From the NCBI GenBank assembly GCA_030448245.1, contig JAUJNH010000004.1:124001-188000 (forward strand): 64,000 nucleotides of DNA, given 5' to 3'. The notes under the pieces were generated by a model. That model had not been told where the DNA came from and did not search any database. It saw only the letters and a list, made by a program, of their open reading frames with translations. Of the stretch, positions 63,243 to 64,000 are shown in pieces. Every line of letters begins with the position of its first letter. The stretch's first letter is position 1. The DNA is from Acidimicrobiales bacterium. Lineage in GTDB: Bacteria > Actinomycetota > Acidimicrobiia > Acidimicrobiales > JAUJNH01. Made by a program: the position numbers and the translations under genes.

Positions 63243-64000
63243 ATGCGGGTCGGGGTGGACACCGGGGGGACGTTCACCGACGTCGTCGCCCAGGACGGCC
63301 GGATCACCAAGGTGCTGTCGACCCCCGCCGACCCCTCCGAGGCGGTGGGGGCGGGCGTCGCCGGCTTCGCCCCGGACGTGCTGGCCCACGGCACCACGGT
63401 CGCCACCAACGCGCTGCTCGAACGGCGGGGCGCCGTCGTGGCGCTGGTCACCAACGCCGGCTTCGCCGACCTCATCGAGATCGCCCGCCAGGACCGGCCG
63501 GCGCTGTACGACCCGACGGCCAGGAGGCCGGCGCCGCTCGTCCCCCGGGAGCTGCGGCTGGAGGTGGTCGGGCGGCTCGGCCCCGACGGCCAGGAGCTGA
63601 CCCCGCTGGGACCGGTGCCCGAGGTGCCGGCGGGCGTGCAGGCCGTTGCGGTGTGCCTGCTGCACAGCGACCTCGATCCCGCCCACGAGCGGGCGGTGGC
63701 CGAGGAGCTGCGGGCCCGCGGCCTCGACGTGACCTGCAGCTTCGAGGTCTCCCCCCAGCACCGCGAGTACGAGCGGCTGTCGACGACGGCGGCCAACGCC
63801 TACCTGCGGCCGCTGTGCGCCGACTACCTGGGCCGGCTCGCCGCCCTGGCCGGCGAGGTGCTGGTGCTGACGTCGGCCGGGGGACTGGTGCCCGCCGACG
63901 AGGCCGCCGAGGTGCCGGCCCGCCTGCTGCTGTCGGGCCCGGCGGGCGGGGCCGCGGCAGCGGGCTGGGCGGCGGCCGCCGCCGGCTTCCCCGACGCCGT
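63243..64000 (+). CDS. Hydantoinase/5-oxoprolinase A subunit, cut by window end (copy B)
   Basis: The first 252 residues of a HyuA-like ATP-dependent amidohydrolase subunit: MRVGVDTGGTFTDVVAQDG, PDVLAHGTTVATNALLERRG and LLLSGPAGGAAAAGWAAA. The gene runs past position 64000. It is about nine-tenths identical by eye to the truncated copy A at 51.8 kb. It would open hydantoin or 5-oxoproline rings with ATP; a B subunit usually follows. Confidence 0.87.
   Translation, partial: MRVGVDTGGTFTDVVAQDGRITKVLSTPADPSEAVGAGVAGFAPDVLAHGTTVATNALLERRGAVVALVTNAGFADLIEIARQDRPALYDPTARRPAPLVPRELRLEVVGRLGPDGQELTPLGPVPEVPAGVQAVAVCLLHSDLDPAHERAVAEELRARGLDVTCSFEVSPQHREYERLSTTAANAYLRPLCADYLGRLAALAGEVLVLTSAGGLVPADEAAEVPARLLLSGPAGGAAAAGWAAAAAGFPDA

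Overview
The window is high-GC DNA from an actinomycete-like bacterium. The layout suggests Actinomycetota, perhaps the Acidimicrobiia: GTG starts are frequent, many genes overlap by GTGA or ATGA, AceE is of the homodimeric type, and there are small actinobacterial families such as DUF4235 and DUF6458-like proteins. The lineage is an inference; no rRNA or tRNA gene was recognised.

Left part (0-19 kb): a toxin remnant, a secreted Thr-rich protein, a large LuxR-type ATPase regulator, a VOC protein, an HNH-endonuclease remnant, an ECF sigma factor with a translationally coupled membrane Gmad2-domain partner (frameshifted), a flavin reductase, an RmlC-like epimerase, 2-oxoacid:ferredoxin oxidoreductase (korA-korB), a zinc metallopeptidase, a secreted beta-propeller protein, a methyltransferase, a broken M4-type peptidase gene, oligopeptidase B and a degenerate GGDEF protein.

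Middle (19-39 kb): the SUF iron-sulfur system lies in three separate places: sufB (with a one-base frameshift in a G run), sufD-Rieske ferredoxin-sufC, and sufC-sufS-sufU. The start of each unit carries a similar CTAY-N4-RTAG palindrome, suggesting one shared regulator. Between them are an enoyl-CoA hydratase and a five-gene peptide ABC importer split into divergent units, an L,D-transpeptidase, an MFS exporter, an HD hydrolase and small conserved proteins.

Right part (37-52.6 kb): a lytic transglycosylase, nitroreductase, two-domain Dcd-type deaminase, metallo-beta-lactamase-fold hydrolase, acyl-CoA dehydrogenase, alpha/beta hydrolase without its nucleophile serine, thiS-thiE, a HhH glycosylase, aceE, an RNase H-SLOG fusion, a 2'-5' RNA ligase-like protein and a truncated hydantoinase A.

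From about 52.59 to 61.13 kb the sequence is not a set of new genes. It is a heavily corrupted reverse-complement copy of about 40.2-50.3 kb of this same window, shortened by many small indels and lower in GC. It is followed by a second, clean but diverged version of the RNase H-SLOG / RNA ligase / hydantoinase locus that carries an extra flavin-reductase-like gene. The most economical reading is a fold-back long-read or assembly chimera joining two related loci. Gene content right of 52.6 kb should be used with caution.
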